The notes below the pieces were generated by a model, which was not told where the DNA came from, did not search any database, and saw only the letters and a program-made list of their open reading frames with translations. A stretch of DNA of 64,000 nt from Nymphaea colorata (taxonomy: Eukaryota; Streptophyta; Magnoliopsida; Nymphaeales; Nymphaeaceae): the NCBI RefSeq assembly GCF_008831285.2, contig NC_045147.1, positions 21,840,981 to 21,904,980 of the forward strand, written 5' to 3'. A program made the position numbers and the translations under genes. Positions 37,960 to 50,700 of this stretch are shown here, one piece after another (the first letter of the stretch is position 1; the number at the start of each line of letters is the position of its first letter).

Positions 37960-39930
37960 TCTATCATTTTGACATTAGAAAACCTCGCATTTTTCATAAA
38001 ATAACTTGAATCAAAACATGTTTTGTACCAAAATAGTTTTTAAAATATATATTAAGGTGTTTATATTTTATATAAAAATAATCTTTAGCAAAAATTCAAA
38101 TTTGCATACAGTTTCTACCAACCTCTTTATCTCTCTTTATATATATATAGGGGAATGGTGACTATAGTAGGTATCCAGAATTATCAAACTCACTCAGAAG
38201 GCCATTCGAATGGACGATTGTGACAAAATTAAAGAAAAAAAATTGTAAGTTAATACTAACCTCACCATTACATTATTGTGACAATACCATGCATATCTTT
38301 TACGGTAAATAAAGGTTACGAAATTATGCACTCACCAATCAATCTTCACTATGTGACAATAAAGTGCATTATCTGCCATCAAATGCTCTTGATTATGTTT
38401 TACTAACAAGAGCCCAACATCTATAAATATTGCAGCTTAAAGTAATGCAAACTGGGTTAGGTGCATGGATAATTTTGTCCTTTTCCTTGTTTTCCATACA
38501 TACTATGCTCTTAGCATACATCTTGTTTGGATGGAGGGATTGGGTGAAAAATGAAAGAAAATGACGTCATTTCTTGTGTTTGGATGACTAATTAATGGTG
38601 AGAGAAATGAAAAGAGAGCTGAAAATTGTGTTAAGGTGCAAAGGAAATGAGAGGAAAAGAAAATTATTTTCAAATGTAATTTCAATCTCTCTAAAAAAAA
38701 AATGAAGAGATTGGGAGGAAATGGAAAAGGTGTTCCTTTCTTTCATTTTTCTTATTTTCTTTTCAATTGTATTTTCTTTCCATTCATTTTCATTATTAAA
38801 ACTAATGACATCACATCAATAAGACTGTAGTCTTATAAAAAATACTAATGACATCGCATCAATAAGACTGTAGTCTTGTAGAAAAGTGATGGATACGAAA
38901 ACTATTTCCCTTTTTACTTTGTGTCACCGAAAAGTGCCGTCTGAAGTAAAGCCGGCCAGGGAGATGCCGCCCATGAGTTTTTGCTGGACATGCATGTGAA
39001 AAAAAATGTTTCGTCCAACGGTAAAGCCAAATGGGGCACTGTTATAAAGATTCGCATGCATAACATATATAAATAAGTAAATAATTATAAGAAAATTCAA
39101 AATTTTATTACTGGTGTGGACAATTGCCGACGCCAACCTATATGTCGCTACTGGTCCGTTGAGTGTGAGAATGAATTTTAATCGTCATAAACCCTCATTG
39201 TTCACAAGGGCATGCACAAATCCCAAGGAGAACACAACATGAAATGTTTCCTCTAAACGTGGGTCACATCTTTATGTTCCATCTCCCTCTCTAGTGCCAA
39301 AGTTGTTTTTGGATTAATTAAATTATGTGAAACATTTAATGAAAGCGCTGCCATTGTCCAATTGAGAAGGCCTACAATCCGATTGGAGAAATAGCCATTT
39401 CATGTAGGGGTGGAGCCCTGTTTGTTTGTGACTATTAAATAAAAATTTTAAAAATGTTTAGTGGGGCCAACCCTTATTTTTTCAAAAGTTTTATAAAAGT
39501 AAAACTAAATTTTTTAAAAATTTAAATTTTGAGCACTTGGGGGCCGTGCGTGCTCCCCTTCCCTCTACCCTCCCGATCGATCATTGGTTTTTATAGAGTG
39601 TAATATTTTATTGTTCACCTTTATATATTTGTCCTTGTATGGAGGGATTTCACTTTTTTTTTTTTTTAATTATGTGGCATATTTTTAGCATTTAAGCACC
39701 TGACCATTGACAACTGAAAATGAGTTGCATGCCCCGTTTAGGCCAAAAAACAAAAGGTAGGAAGGGGACATTTTGAAAATTATTTAAAAATAATTATTTT
39801 TTACATTTTTAAAAAATTTGAATTTATTTTTTTGTCCCTTCATTTTATGTTAGTTTTTATCATTAACCATGTTGGTACACGAAATTTTCATACACTGATG
39901 AGGCGAGCAACCCGAAAACTGGAACGAAAT
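37960..39930. repeat. Large direct repeat, copy A (about 1.97 kb)
   Basis: Copy A aligns colinearly with 40790-42610. Shared landmarks in the same order: a cataaaataacttgaatcaaaacatg block, tatataggg(g)aaa(t)ggtgactatag, cactcagaaggccat, gtgacaaaattaaag, ctcaccaatcaatcttcac, ggtgagagaaatgaaaagag, caccgaaaagtgccgt, acatttaatgaaagcgctg, aaaatgagttgcatgc and a gatgaggcgagcaa end. It includes an internal 38-base tandem duplication (about 38,805-38,880, gacatc(a/g)catcaataagac). No coding sequence is seen. Confidence 0.8.
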
Positions 39931-40789
39931 AACTCCAAGAACAACCATCAATGTATCCATATGGATCCAGCCCCTCACGACATTAACCAAATGGATTTAC
40001 TAAGTTAGTTTAACATGATAGAAGGAGTATGTGACTGTGCAAAATATAGGGACAATTCGTACCGTCACACTGTCTGATTCAACATGATAAACAGTTAAGA
40101 GAAAAATGAAGAAAAAAAGATGATAAATATTTTAATCAACATTTTTAGTTAGATATATATATATAATATATATATAATGAGAGAGAGAAAAAAAAGTGGT
40201 AGAAACCTACTATTAGGTGATAGACAAAACCCCTACTATTGTGTCATGGACAAAACCCAAATCATTTAGCTCCATTCGATGCACATGAAAAATACTTTGC
40301 ATCAAAGAAATTTCTCCTGTTCATACCATTTTCCCTTGAGAGAAAGAAAATGGTAGAAACCCCTACTATTATGTCGTGGACAAAACCCCTACTATTATGT
40401 CATGGACAAAACCCAAATCATTTAGCTTCGTTTGATGCACATGAAAAATTACTTTGCATCAAAAAATTTTATCCTGTTCGTACCATTTTCCCTTGCAACA
40501 TCAAACACAAAAAACTTTAACATGTGTTTTTCATTGATTTTGGAAAAAAAAATCCCACTCAAAAAAGGCAGACCTTTCTAGGACTAACTTTTTTGCACAG
40601 TAATTTTTCTATGGTAATTTTATCATTCTGGTCATCACAAGTTGCCTTAAATGTAATGTTTAAGGTGTTTTTTTTTTTTAGCAATCTAACATAATCGATA
40701 CGATCTTAAAAATAGGTTGATGCAAGATATATACTAAGTTTTTAGACTTTGATAGTATTTTTATAATAAGCAAAAAATGAATGACTCTC
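39931..40789. other. Core between the two large direct repeats
   Basis: Non-coding, AT-rich DNA containing a 154-bp tandem duplication (listed separately) and a short TA tract near 40,150. No reverse transcriptase, gag or transposase wording is visible. Confidence 0.5.
40197..40498. repeat. 154-bp tandem duplication
   Basis: Units start with tggtagaaac at 40197 and 40351. Both contain catggacaaaacccaaatca, gatgcacatgaaaaat, actttgcatcaaa and ttc(a/g)taccattttcccttg. The second unit also has an internal repeat of a 25-base block (cccctactattatgtc). Confidence 0.85.
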
Positions 40790-42610
40790 ATACCATCAAC
40801 ATTTTGATATTATAAAATCTCACGTTTTTCATAATATAACTTGAACCAAAACATGTTTTGTAACAAAATAGTTTTTAAAATATATTAAGTTGTTTATATT
40901 TTATTTAAGAATAATTGTTAGCAAAAAATCAAACTACCAATCTCTTATATATATATATATATATATAGGGAAATAGTGACTATAGCTATCTAACTCACTC
41001 AGGAAGGCCATCTGAATGGACGGTTGTGACAAAATTAAAGAGAATAAGTTAATACTAAGCTCATCATTACATTACCGTGACAACACCATGCATGTCTTGT
41101 ACAGTAAATAAAGTTTATGAAATTATGCACTCACCAATCAATCTTCACTATGTGGCAATAAAGTGCACTATATGCTATCAAATACTCTTGATTATGTTTT
41201 ACTAACAAGAGCTCAACATCTATAATTTTGTCTTTTTCTTTGTTTTCCATGCATGCTATGCTCTTCCACCTTGTTTCGATGAAGGGATTGGGTGAAAAAT
41301 GAACCAAAAGAAAGACAGTTGTTGTGTTTGCATGACTAATTAATGGTGAGAGAAATGAAAAGAGAGCTGAAGATTGTGTTAAGGTGCAAAGGAAATGAGA
41401 GCAAGGAAAAGGAAGTGATTTCCTAATGTAATTTCAATCTTTATAAAACTGAAGAGAGTGGGAGGGAAAAGGGAGAGGTGTTCCTTTCCTTTCATTTTTC
41501 TCATTTTCTTTCCTTTACATTCCTTTCCATCTGTTCCGCTCCAATCCAAACAGAGTATTGTGTGGTATCCCAACTAATGGCATCACAGCAATAAGAGTGT
41601 GGGAATGTGATGGATAGGAAAAATATTTCTCTCTTTTCTTTGTCGCACCGGAAAGTGCCGTGTGAAGTAAAGCTGGCCACCGGACGACAAGCTTGACTTG
41701 GCCACCTGCCGCCGACGACCCTTCGCCGGTCGTGCATGTGAAGATGTCGCAGCAGTTGAGTGTGAGGCGTGCACAAACCCAACAAAAAACGTTTCCTCCA
41801 CAACACAAAACGTGGGTCACATTTTTCCTTTCATCTCCCTCTCTAATGTCATGTTGTTTTTGCATTAATTAAATTATGTGAGACATTTCATGAAAGCGCT
41901 GTCATTGAGAAGGCCTAACAGGACGTCGCCCTATCGGAGATGTTGCCCTTTCATGGCGGGGTGGAGCCAGGGTAGGGTTGTACTGTCTTATTTGTGACTA
42001 CTAAATAAAATTTTTTAATAGGATCGACCTTTTTTTTAAAAAAATTTTATAAAATAAAACTATTTTTTTTAAAAGTTTAAGTTTGAAAACTTGGGGGGCC
42101 TGTGCCCCCCCAGTCGCATGGCAATCAAATTCGCAACATTCCAGCATCACGTTGCTTCCTAGAGAGTCCGGATGGCTCTGAGGAAAGTTTTCCTAGTTTC
42201 CTAAATGCTCGTCATGGGGTTTTTTTGTTTTTTTCAAAGGGTGTTTTTTTTTTTACCTTTACATATCTGTCCTTGTAGTGAGGGATTTCACCTTTTTTTT
42301 TTTAATTATTGGAGTATTTTTATCATTTGAGCAACCTGACCACTGAAAATGAGTTGCTAACTATTAAGAATGAGTTGCATGCGCCGCCCTTTACGCCAAA
42401 AAAAAAAAACAAAAAGGTAGGAGGGAAACATTTTGAAAATTAATTAAAAATGATGTATTTTTTAATTTTTTTAGTTTATTTTTTTCCCACAAAGTTCATT
42501 TTTTGTTATTAATCAGAGATGACTATTATAATGAATCATACTGGCGCACTAAAATTTCATACATCAATATAATGAGGCGAACAAAAAAAAAATGAAAACA
42601 CTAAAGTAAA
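40790..42610. repeat. Large direct repeat, copy B (about 1.82 kb)
   Basis: Partner of copy A in the same orientation, with many small indels and substitutions. Two minus-strand frames (41515-41865 and 41501-41806) lie here but have no counterpart kept open in copy A, so I do not call a gene. Confidence 0.8.
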
Positions 42611-43095
42611 ATAAAGCCGTTCGACAATTTTGCTACGTCCTCCACCTTTCTCTCACTAAATGTCCTTATGTGATTTTCCTAAATTATGAAGTTTGATTAT
42701 TATTACAAGAACTGGCATACCAGTCCCTTTCAAAACGGACATTTTTGTTGTTGACAGTTCCAACCTTCAGTTTGATATGAAAATATATGGACGAGAAATG
42801 CCAACGCTGGTCTCCATGAACGGACTTTTCTCTCTATTAACAGTGAGATTCCTAAGCGTGTTTAATGAGAGGACTCATCCAAGGTACACTTCATCCCAGA
42901 TGACTTTACTGCCGATGAAAAGTCAAGAGTTCTAGGATACCCTAAGTTTATCGACTGTTCATTATTCCCTCGTTGTTCATGTGAAAAAATCTATGTATGA
43001 ATCCAAATGTGAATTGCGTGGAAGCAAAGAAGTTCAGGAAAAAAAATGTTTCAACTTTCTTTCTCTAGATCCCACGGTATTCATGGCTTTGCGTG

Positions 43096-43103
43096 TATAA
43101 ATA
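43096..43103 (+). promoter_or_regulatory. TATA box of the tryptophan synthase beta-like gene
   Basis: TATAAATA (in gtgtataaatatac) lies 213 bases before the ATG at 43309, predicting a start near 43130 and a leader of about 180 bases that ends in a short AC-repeat tract. Confidence 0.65.
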
Positions 43104-43308
43104 TACATTCAAAACATGGCAGCCTTCCATGCATTCTTCCTTTGTGATAAACACCATCAGACCAAAATTTTCTTGCTCAGTGATCTCCACGTCTATCTGT
43201 CTCTGTTTTCTTCGATTGTGAGTTGTAAACAAAACATCTGAAACACAGGTCTCTGTCTTCAGAGCTTCGTTGCCACAGAGAGGGAGACACACACACACAC
43301 ACAGACGA

Positions 43309-46300
43309 ATGGAGGCCACCGGAATTATCTCAAATGTTTCACGGAACATTACGAGTTGTCCGGCAGTCGAATCGGCTGAGTGCGATCAAAGGCGGTTGAG
43401 GCCACGGCCATCCATTTTTAGCCTAGAGAGAGGCGGTGGGCTCAAACGTGGAGCTGCCCGTCTTGTGCATGCAAGCAATTGCATCGCCGGTGGAGCGGCG
43501 GGGATGCAGACGATGGGAGAGGTGAACCTCAGAATCCCGGCCGATTCCCGTGGCCGTTTTGGCTCCTATGGAGGCCAGTTTGTACCGGAAACCTTAATAA
43601 CTCCTTTAAGAAAGCTGGAGGATGCTTTCAGTAAGTTGATTGAGGATTCAAGTTTCCAGGTTCGTTCTCTCATCCTTTGTTTTTCCAGATTTTGATCGGA
43701 GATTATAAATCCAGTTTATTTAAACTCATGAACCTTTTTGAACTCGAAAGTCTAACTCAGATGGATCGAGCTCTTGTCCGCAGCTGCCATCTTCTTCTTA
43801 ATTTCCCTTAAGGCATGCACCAGTGACAAGCCAAGGCACTCGAAAAAGATGGTAGCTTTCTAGTTCTTAGAAGGAAATAATCAAGAACCGCCAAATCCAT
43901 GAAATTTTTTGGATTGTCATATGTTTTGTGAATGGTATACTCTAGGGTAGTCGAGGAGAATCTACATCCACTAATTTTTAATAAAAACATTCAAAGTTTA
44001 CGAACTTTTTTTGGTTGGATCAAGCACATACAGGCACTGATTTCTCAGTATAAAACTACTAAAATTTCAGTAGTAGAAAACCAAAATTTTTTATGGAAAT
44101 AACTTAAACTAGAATACGTTTATGCAAAATTAGTAACCGTAAACATGTAAAACTTTTGCTAATTAATATATTTTTTGTATAAGTTTATATTGAATGGTCT
44201 TTATATACACAGAATCTATTACTATTGATATCCATAGTGTTAATTGACATCTGTCAGTAGCAATTGTCGGCATGAAAAAGACATTTACTGTAGTTACTTT
44301 TACTGGAAAATTCCATACCACCTGTTCGGCTCGGATAGATTTAGATTTGGATATGGACATCCCAACAAACCCAGAGAATCAAGCAAAGAAGGATGTTCCT
44401 TATATTGAGCTCCTTCTTTTGCAGATCACTGTGAGAAAGCTCAGTAACAAAGGCTAGTGGTATTTGTGGCCACCACTACTACCAATCAAATCAATCTACA
44501 AGGTTCTAATATTACACATACATAGAGTGACAACCTTTTAAATAAATGGAATCTTAGCTATATATTGTATTACAGGCCTTCAAGCAATGGTTTATTAACA
44601 TACGACTGTTGATGCTTGATGTAGATGGAGCTGCAGGTACTGCTAAGAGACTATGCTGGTCGCGAATCGCCTTTATACTATGCCGAGAAGTTATCGAACT
44701 ACTACAAGGAAGTTGGAGCTGGAGTGGAGATATACTTGAAGAGGGAAGATTTGATCCACACTGGATCACATAAGATTAACAATGCAATTGGTCAGGCATT
44801 GGCCGCGAAGAAGCTTGGGTATGAGCACGCCGTGGCTGCAACCGGCGCAGGGCAGCATGGAGTCGCCGCGGCGGCGGCATGTGCCAGGATGGGCTTGAGC
44901 TGCACCGTTTTCATGGGCACTAGGGACATGGAACGGCAGCCTCACAACCTCCTTCAGATGAGGACCCTTGGTGCTGAGGTAGATTAGTCTTCTCTGTGCT
45001 TCTTCAGAAACCTTTTCAACCAGTTCGAAAATAAATTATAACTTCCAAAGTGAAATTTTATTTATTGTTTTGAAAACGTATATACTTTTATGTATGTTCG
45101 TTTTATTGATCGAAAAATTGATATCAGTGCACTAATAAGGACCTATTATTGTAACACCCTATCATGAAACAGTTTAGCCTCGTGTTATTGAATATTTTTA
45201 AAATTCTTCAGAAAATTGATAAGGAGGTTGACTAAATGATTGAAGTGTCCTGGTTCCAAACTTTTTGAGTTACATAAACTACAACTACTGCTAGGAGCGG
45301 GTTGTGGGAGTGATTGGGGAAACTTGAATGTAGCTACTTAAATTTTCACAAACATCTGAAAGAAAAACCGTTTAATTTGTATTTTTGTTTTCTTCTTATA
45401 GGTAAGATCTGTAGAGGGCAACTTCAAAGATGCAGCATCACAAGCAATCAGGGAGTGGGTGTCAAACCTAGACACCAGCTTCCACCTCTCAGGGTCACTC
45501 GTTGGTCCGCACCCATGCCCATCAATGGTGGGGGAGTTTCAGTCAGTCATCGGGAAGGAGGTGAGGAAGCAAGCAACAGAGAGATGGGGAGCAGGGAAGC
45601 TGCCAGATGTTGTTCTGGCCTGTGTGGGCAGTGGGTCGAATGCAATGGGAATCTTTAGCGAGTTCTTGGGAGATCAGAAGGTGAGACTCATAGGTGTGGA
45701 GGCAGCAGGCTTGGGGTTGGGAAGTGGGAGGCACTCTGCAACTCTCGCCAGAGGGGAGGTTGGCGTCTTCCATGGCTCCATGAGCTACCTTCTCCAAGAT
45801 GACTATGGCCAAATGACTGATCCTCACTCCATTGGTGTTGGGTAAGTTGATATTAATTGTTTTTTTTTGCCTTTGGTTCAAGGAATGCAAATGGGTAGCG
45901 CCCATCTTCTTTGAATACTATTAATATTGATCACTTGATCGTCTACGATGTCGCTGTTTCAGAATTGTTTGTGTTGCTGACCTGCCACTGAATTCAGTAT
46001 AGATCTAACATTGTCTCCGAAGTTGATCATATAAATGTTGTTTGATTATGTTGCCGTTTCAGAATTGTTTGGATTCCTGACCCGCCACTAAACTCCATAC
46101 AGATAAAAAATAGTTATCTCTAAGTACTTCACGATATAATTGATTGTTGATAACTGTGTTAGGTTGGAGTATCCGGGAGTCGGGCCGCAGCTCAGTTTCC
46201 TCAAGGATATAGGACGCGTCGAGTATTACACCGTCACTGATGCAGAGGCAGTGAATGGTAGGACAATCTCTCTCTCTCTCTCTCATTTTAGATGATTAAG

Positions 46301-46507
46301 ATTAAGTTCCTGATAAGTGCTCTCTTGCCTGCAGCATTCAAGAGACTGTGTGCATTGGAAGGCATAATTCCTGCATTGGAGGCATCACATGCTCTGGCCT
46401 TCCTCGACAAGCTCTGCCCTCAGCTGCCTCATGGCTCAAGGGTGGTGGTCAACATCAGTGGGAGGGGCGACAAGGATGCAGAGATGGTCTTACACCATAT
46501 ACAGTGA
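43309..46507 (+). CDS. Tryptophan synthase beta-like protein with altered active site, 5 exons
   Basis: Exons 43309-43659, 44625-44978, 45402-45841, 46163-46257 and 46335-46507 give 470 residues, normal for plastid TSB. About 65 N-terminal residues (Ser/Arg-rich, few acids after the start) look like a transit peptide. The fold-type II PLP core is intact: PLP lysine Lys167 in [17 protein letters not shown] (191-197, His115 equivalent), GPHP (270-273), EGIIPALE (Glu350 equivalent) and NISGRGDKD (Ser377 equivalent). Three conserved positions differ. The catalytic Glu109 equivalent is Ala189 (codon gca, VAATGAG for AETGAG), the Asp305 equivalent is Glu384 (GLEYPGVGP for GLDYPGVGP), and the phosphate-loop GGGSN is GSGSN (311-315). 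The family condenses indole with serine to tryptophan. Glu109 is the acid/base of that reaction, so this enzyme is probably altered in activity or specificity. All splice sites are GT-AG and the frame is clean, so it is not a decayed pseudogene. Confidence 0.9.
45948..46145 (+). repeat. About 99-bp tandem duplication in intron 3 of the TSB-like gene
   Basis: gctgtttcagaattgtttg (about 45,953) recurs as gccgtttcagaattgtttg (about 46,052), each followed by ctgac(c)tgccact and an atatagatc/atacagat block. Each unit carries an acceptor-like gtttcag. The true acceptor used for exon 4 is downstream at 46162. Confidence 0.75.
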
Positions 46508-47431
46508 TCACCATCAAGGATTCTCAAAGAAGAAGGAGAAGAATAAGTTCCAATGGAATTCTGCGGGGAGATGGCTCCCTTCCTTTTCAAAAGGAATGAT
46601 CTATACAAGAGAATTTGAAAAAATAAAATTTCAAAAACAGGATGCTTAGCATCATAGAGTGGATTACGACGTAGGGAAACTATACAGTCCCCTTATATCA
46701 AAAAGCAAGAAGCAATACTTGCCTAACCACGGCCAAATTCATACCTATTATCAGTTTCTCTGTATTGGCATAGTAATCCTACCCACTTCTATTGTAACCT
46801 CTTTATTATCAACCCGCCAACCATACTTCATGTAAGGCGAAGAGTAAGTTATCTCATTTTTATGTCACATTCACACTAAAAAAAAAAACTTGTGGTGGCG
46901 TAATTTTTAAATTGAATGCATTAAAATGTATATTGTTAAGAACTGATGTGTAATCACATCTTCTTTTTATTAATGTTCTGAAGTGTAACAATGATGGTGA
47001 AAACTACTTATTGCATAATGAACACCAAGCAATCTCCCTTCCCACTGATAATTTTATTGTATCTTAAATGTTCATTGAGTCCAACCCTTCATGTGTATCA
47101 TACAATAATCCAACCTTTTACACTTTTCATGTGTATGTTGCTTAAAATTTTTGAATTGGGAACAGAGCCTTGATATTTGGATGAAGGGAAAGAAAATGGT
47201 TCTGAACGATATAAAAGGAAAGAAAAAATATTGGAGAAAAGAGGAAAAGAGGAAAGAAAGAAGAAATTGTTATAAAAGTTTATTTGACTAGAAAGAACAA
47301 AAGATCAAATATAATATTTTTTTAACTATATAAAGCAAAAAAGGCCATGAACGGGTGGAATAAGACAAAAGGTCTTAACATTTTATGCTATAATAAAGTT
47401 GGTTCGATTTTATCACCTAAGTAGCCCATAA
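46508..47431. other. 3' flank and spacer, no gene seen
   Basis: AT-rich DNA after the TSB-like stop. The first 200 bases or so are presumably 3' UTR. Open frames are short and featureless. Confidence 0.4.
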
Positions 47432-47637
47432 AGTTGTGTTTGTTTCATCAACCTGTGGTGATCTTAAATCTTAGGATTTTAGATCCATAAATTTAAGATC
47501 AAAACACCCCTATCTCATTTTAAATTCATGCTCTTTAACATGTACCATGGTTTTAGTTCATGCTAATGAGAATCTCTCAAAACACACATTTTTTTATGCG
47601 GCTTTGGATAATCTAAGACTATAAAATGCAACATAAC
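47432..47637. mobile_element. Diverged relative of the Tourist-like MITE
   Basis: The left end gttgtgtttgtttcatca matches the 20930 element (gttgtgtttgtttcacca). Shared internal blocks are gtggtgatc, a ccatggtttt block and a tgctaatga block. The right end is degenerate (gcaacataac). Borders are approximate. Confidence 0.55.
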
Positions 47638-47724
47638 TGTTTTCTGCTGGAAAAAAAAGGATGCCCTTGTTATTCGTGGTAATAATTTGGAAATAGTGTT
47701 TGATGAGTTTGACATTGTCTATAA

Positions 47725-50700
47725 ACAAAATATTTAACTAATAGCACTTTAGAGATTCAGTCTTATGACGCTTATTCCTCTTCTATTATGCTAAAGTATT
47801 TCTTGTACCCAGCCAAGGTATTTGTTTTTACATTTTAATCATTTCTTGACATGTTAATTTGTCGATAAAATTTCATATATTATCGTATCAAATACTAATC
47901 GTAAATTGGCAGAAAAATTCAAATTGCGCATGGCGCTGCGTTATCGGACATCAGATCTGGATTCTGCCTCCTGATCCGGATCTTCTCTCTTTTTCTCTCT
48001 CTCTAAAACCCTACCAACTCTCTATCTCTCTCACCCGTCTATCGTTAACCCTAGAATGGAGAAACCTCTCTCTCTCTCTCTCTCTGTACCAACCAGTGTT
48101 TTCTGAAATGGGATTTTACACTCTGAAAATTGTTAACGCGACCCTTTCTACGATTGGTTTCCGAAATGGAATGTGTAAATGACCAAATGTCATCTTTTCT
48201 ACTATTGCAGCTTCTGGGCATCCTATTATAGGAAGAAAAGATTCAGATGGTTTGTGGTGGTTCGCCACCATGGCTTCTCTGTCGTCCTTTCTAGGGATGG
48301 AAGTCCACCAACTCTCTTACTTTCTAAATCGATTATCCATGTCTTCGCCGGTGATAAGAGCATCATAGGCCATGAGCCTCCAACAAGAACCTTGCGCAAA
48401 AGAGGTAATCCCTTCTACCCGGCTTGTTGGTGGCAAGGAAGAATGTGCTGAAATGCTAATCTGAGGCATCATCTGACTTGGGTATTCGTTTTTTTTTTTA
48501 CTTTCATCTCGCATCCCAATGGAAGCCATTAGGTCTTGCGGTTCGTTACTTTTTTTGCATTTCTTGCTCGGAAGGCTTCAGTATGCACTTCCAGGCTTGA
48601 TTCGTTTTGTTCGTGAATAGGGTTGGTGTTTCTCCTTCTTTTGTGTCATTGTAAATTGAGTCCTTCGCTTTGATTGCAGATAGAAAAGCTTGATTGTAAT
48701 TCAGAAGACAGCTTACCGGGTAAAAATGTGTTGGAAGTGCCATATATACTGACTTTAATGATCGTCGATAAAAATGCTTAATAGAACGGGTGAATGACGG
48801 CCAGAATAGGGTAACAAGTGATTAAAGTGACTAAAGTAGTTATTCTTATTTGAAATCACTTTTTGGGGAAACGGCACCCCAATTTTGGTTTACGATTTTT
48901 GCCTTTTCATTTTGGTAGAAATTCTGATGGGTCAAATTATGAACAATGCTAGTTTTCGGAAGGCGCTTCCACACCGTTTCTTGAGCACAGGGTTTTGAAT
49001 GATCATGTCTGGACTCTAAAGGAGCACCTTTTGGCTTTGAGAAGTTGAACAGAGAGAACAAATATATTTACTGATTTGTTATTTCGGTTGATCTTTTTAC
49101 TGCCTATGATGAGAACATCTATCACAAGGATCAACAAGAAATTGAAACTTGTTGATTGCAAGGGTGAACGTGCTAATGTATCTGAGGCATCAGTTATCTT
49201 CTCCGCGACCGCATCTTTTAATCTTTATTGAACTCGTTCTTGTGTGAAACAGAGAAATTTTGTAGTGAGAGTAGGCATTGCTGCCTATTTCCTTCAACTT
49301 TTACTCATTCTATTTTGTGGTGCGGTGAAAAATTCAACTCCATTTGCGGTTATGTATCTTGTGTTAGAAGAGATCTGCTCTTTCCAAAAAGTGTAATTTT
49401 CTTCTTATCTACTTTGATTTGGTGTGGAAATGAAGTTGACAAGCTTGAATTATTAAATTTTGTTTTAGTTGGCATGTCTGCCATTTTGTTCATGGTAATG
49501 ATCACATGGTCTTTGTTACCGTTCAAGTGCTCACCAGAAACGTGTATATCACCGGTACATTTTCTTTTGCAATAAAGCATCAGTAATATGAAGCCCCAGC
49601 TTTGGTTCTTTGAAATTGTGTTTGTCACTTGTCACTCTATGTGCGCATGGTGTCGACCCTTACGTCAGCATATGTGCACCAACCGTCTTAAAACTATGCA
49701 AAATCCTCTTGTCAATTTTGTTGTACAAGTACATCTATTCCATCTGAGGGATATATTGCCCTGCATCTACCTGCAATTATGTTATTAGCTTTATCGTATA
49801 GGTAGATGTGGAATTTCTGGCTTAAGCAGCCTGTGGGATCTGGACTGGGAATAGCGTCATCATCATCATCATAAGAATGGTTACTGTCATGCATGGTCCT
49901 GTCAATTAGTTTAGCCTCAGCATTCACATGGGCCAGCAGGACTCTGAAGATAACAGAAGAGATCTTTCTGCTAACGGTCAACATGTGTATTACTGGTCCG
50001 CTTCCTGTTCATTCTTATGTAAATAACATCCCTTTCGATGTTTACTTGTGGCTGGTAGCAAGTCTTGTTGCAATGGCAGTTGGATTCAATCATGATTCAA
50101 AATTTCACATTATTGCAAGTTGTTGTGGGGACTGCAATTCTGCAACTGGGAACTTCTACTTAATTTCTGAAGCACAATTGTACTTCAATATCATCCGATG
50201 AATGATGACCTCCTTCCTGTACGAAGCACATTAGTTGCAACTTGGAAGCAGTAGTAATGCTAGCATCTCCATGTTCAACGAAGATCGCCAAATTGCCAAA
50301 TTGCAGTCATGTTCTACACTGAGCTACTGTGAATAAATACTTCTTGGTTTCTCAGGTCTCATGATTCTCAACGCCCTGAAGTCTTTGATCTTGTTGCGAA
50401 GATGAAACTACACAATTTTCCCAAGAACAGAATTTGGTGTATTACCTTGACAAGCATCTCGGATTCTGATGTTTTAATTGCTCTACCTAACTGTGCTGAT
50501 CCCTTGGATCTTGAGTGGCTGATGCTCGTCTCCAATTGCACAACCTAGTTTTGATTTCTGGCTCAGTTACTGTACCTAACTGCCTACAAGTAACATTAAG
50601 CAGGTTTGAAGGTGGGCTGGATCTTGTTTAAGGGTTTCCGGCCATTTACCCTGCTTTCTGTAGCAAAGCAACAGCAGCATACTGTAACACTGTTATGTCG

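Noticed and set aside
41501-41865. Overlapping minus-strand frames of about 100-116 residues in repeat copy B
   Set aside because: Not kept open in copy A; composition ordinary but no domain.
48179-48451. 90-residue frame shared in part by both 3.6-kb copies (FRW.VVVRHH, SII..EPPTR)
   Set aside because: The similarity simply follows the nucleotide similarity, and indels between the copies break the frame, so it is not evidence of coding.
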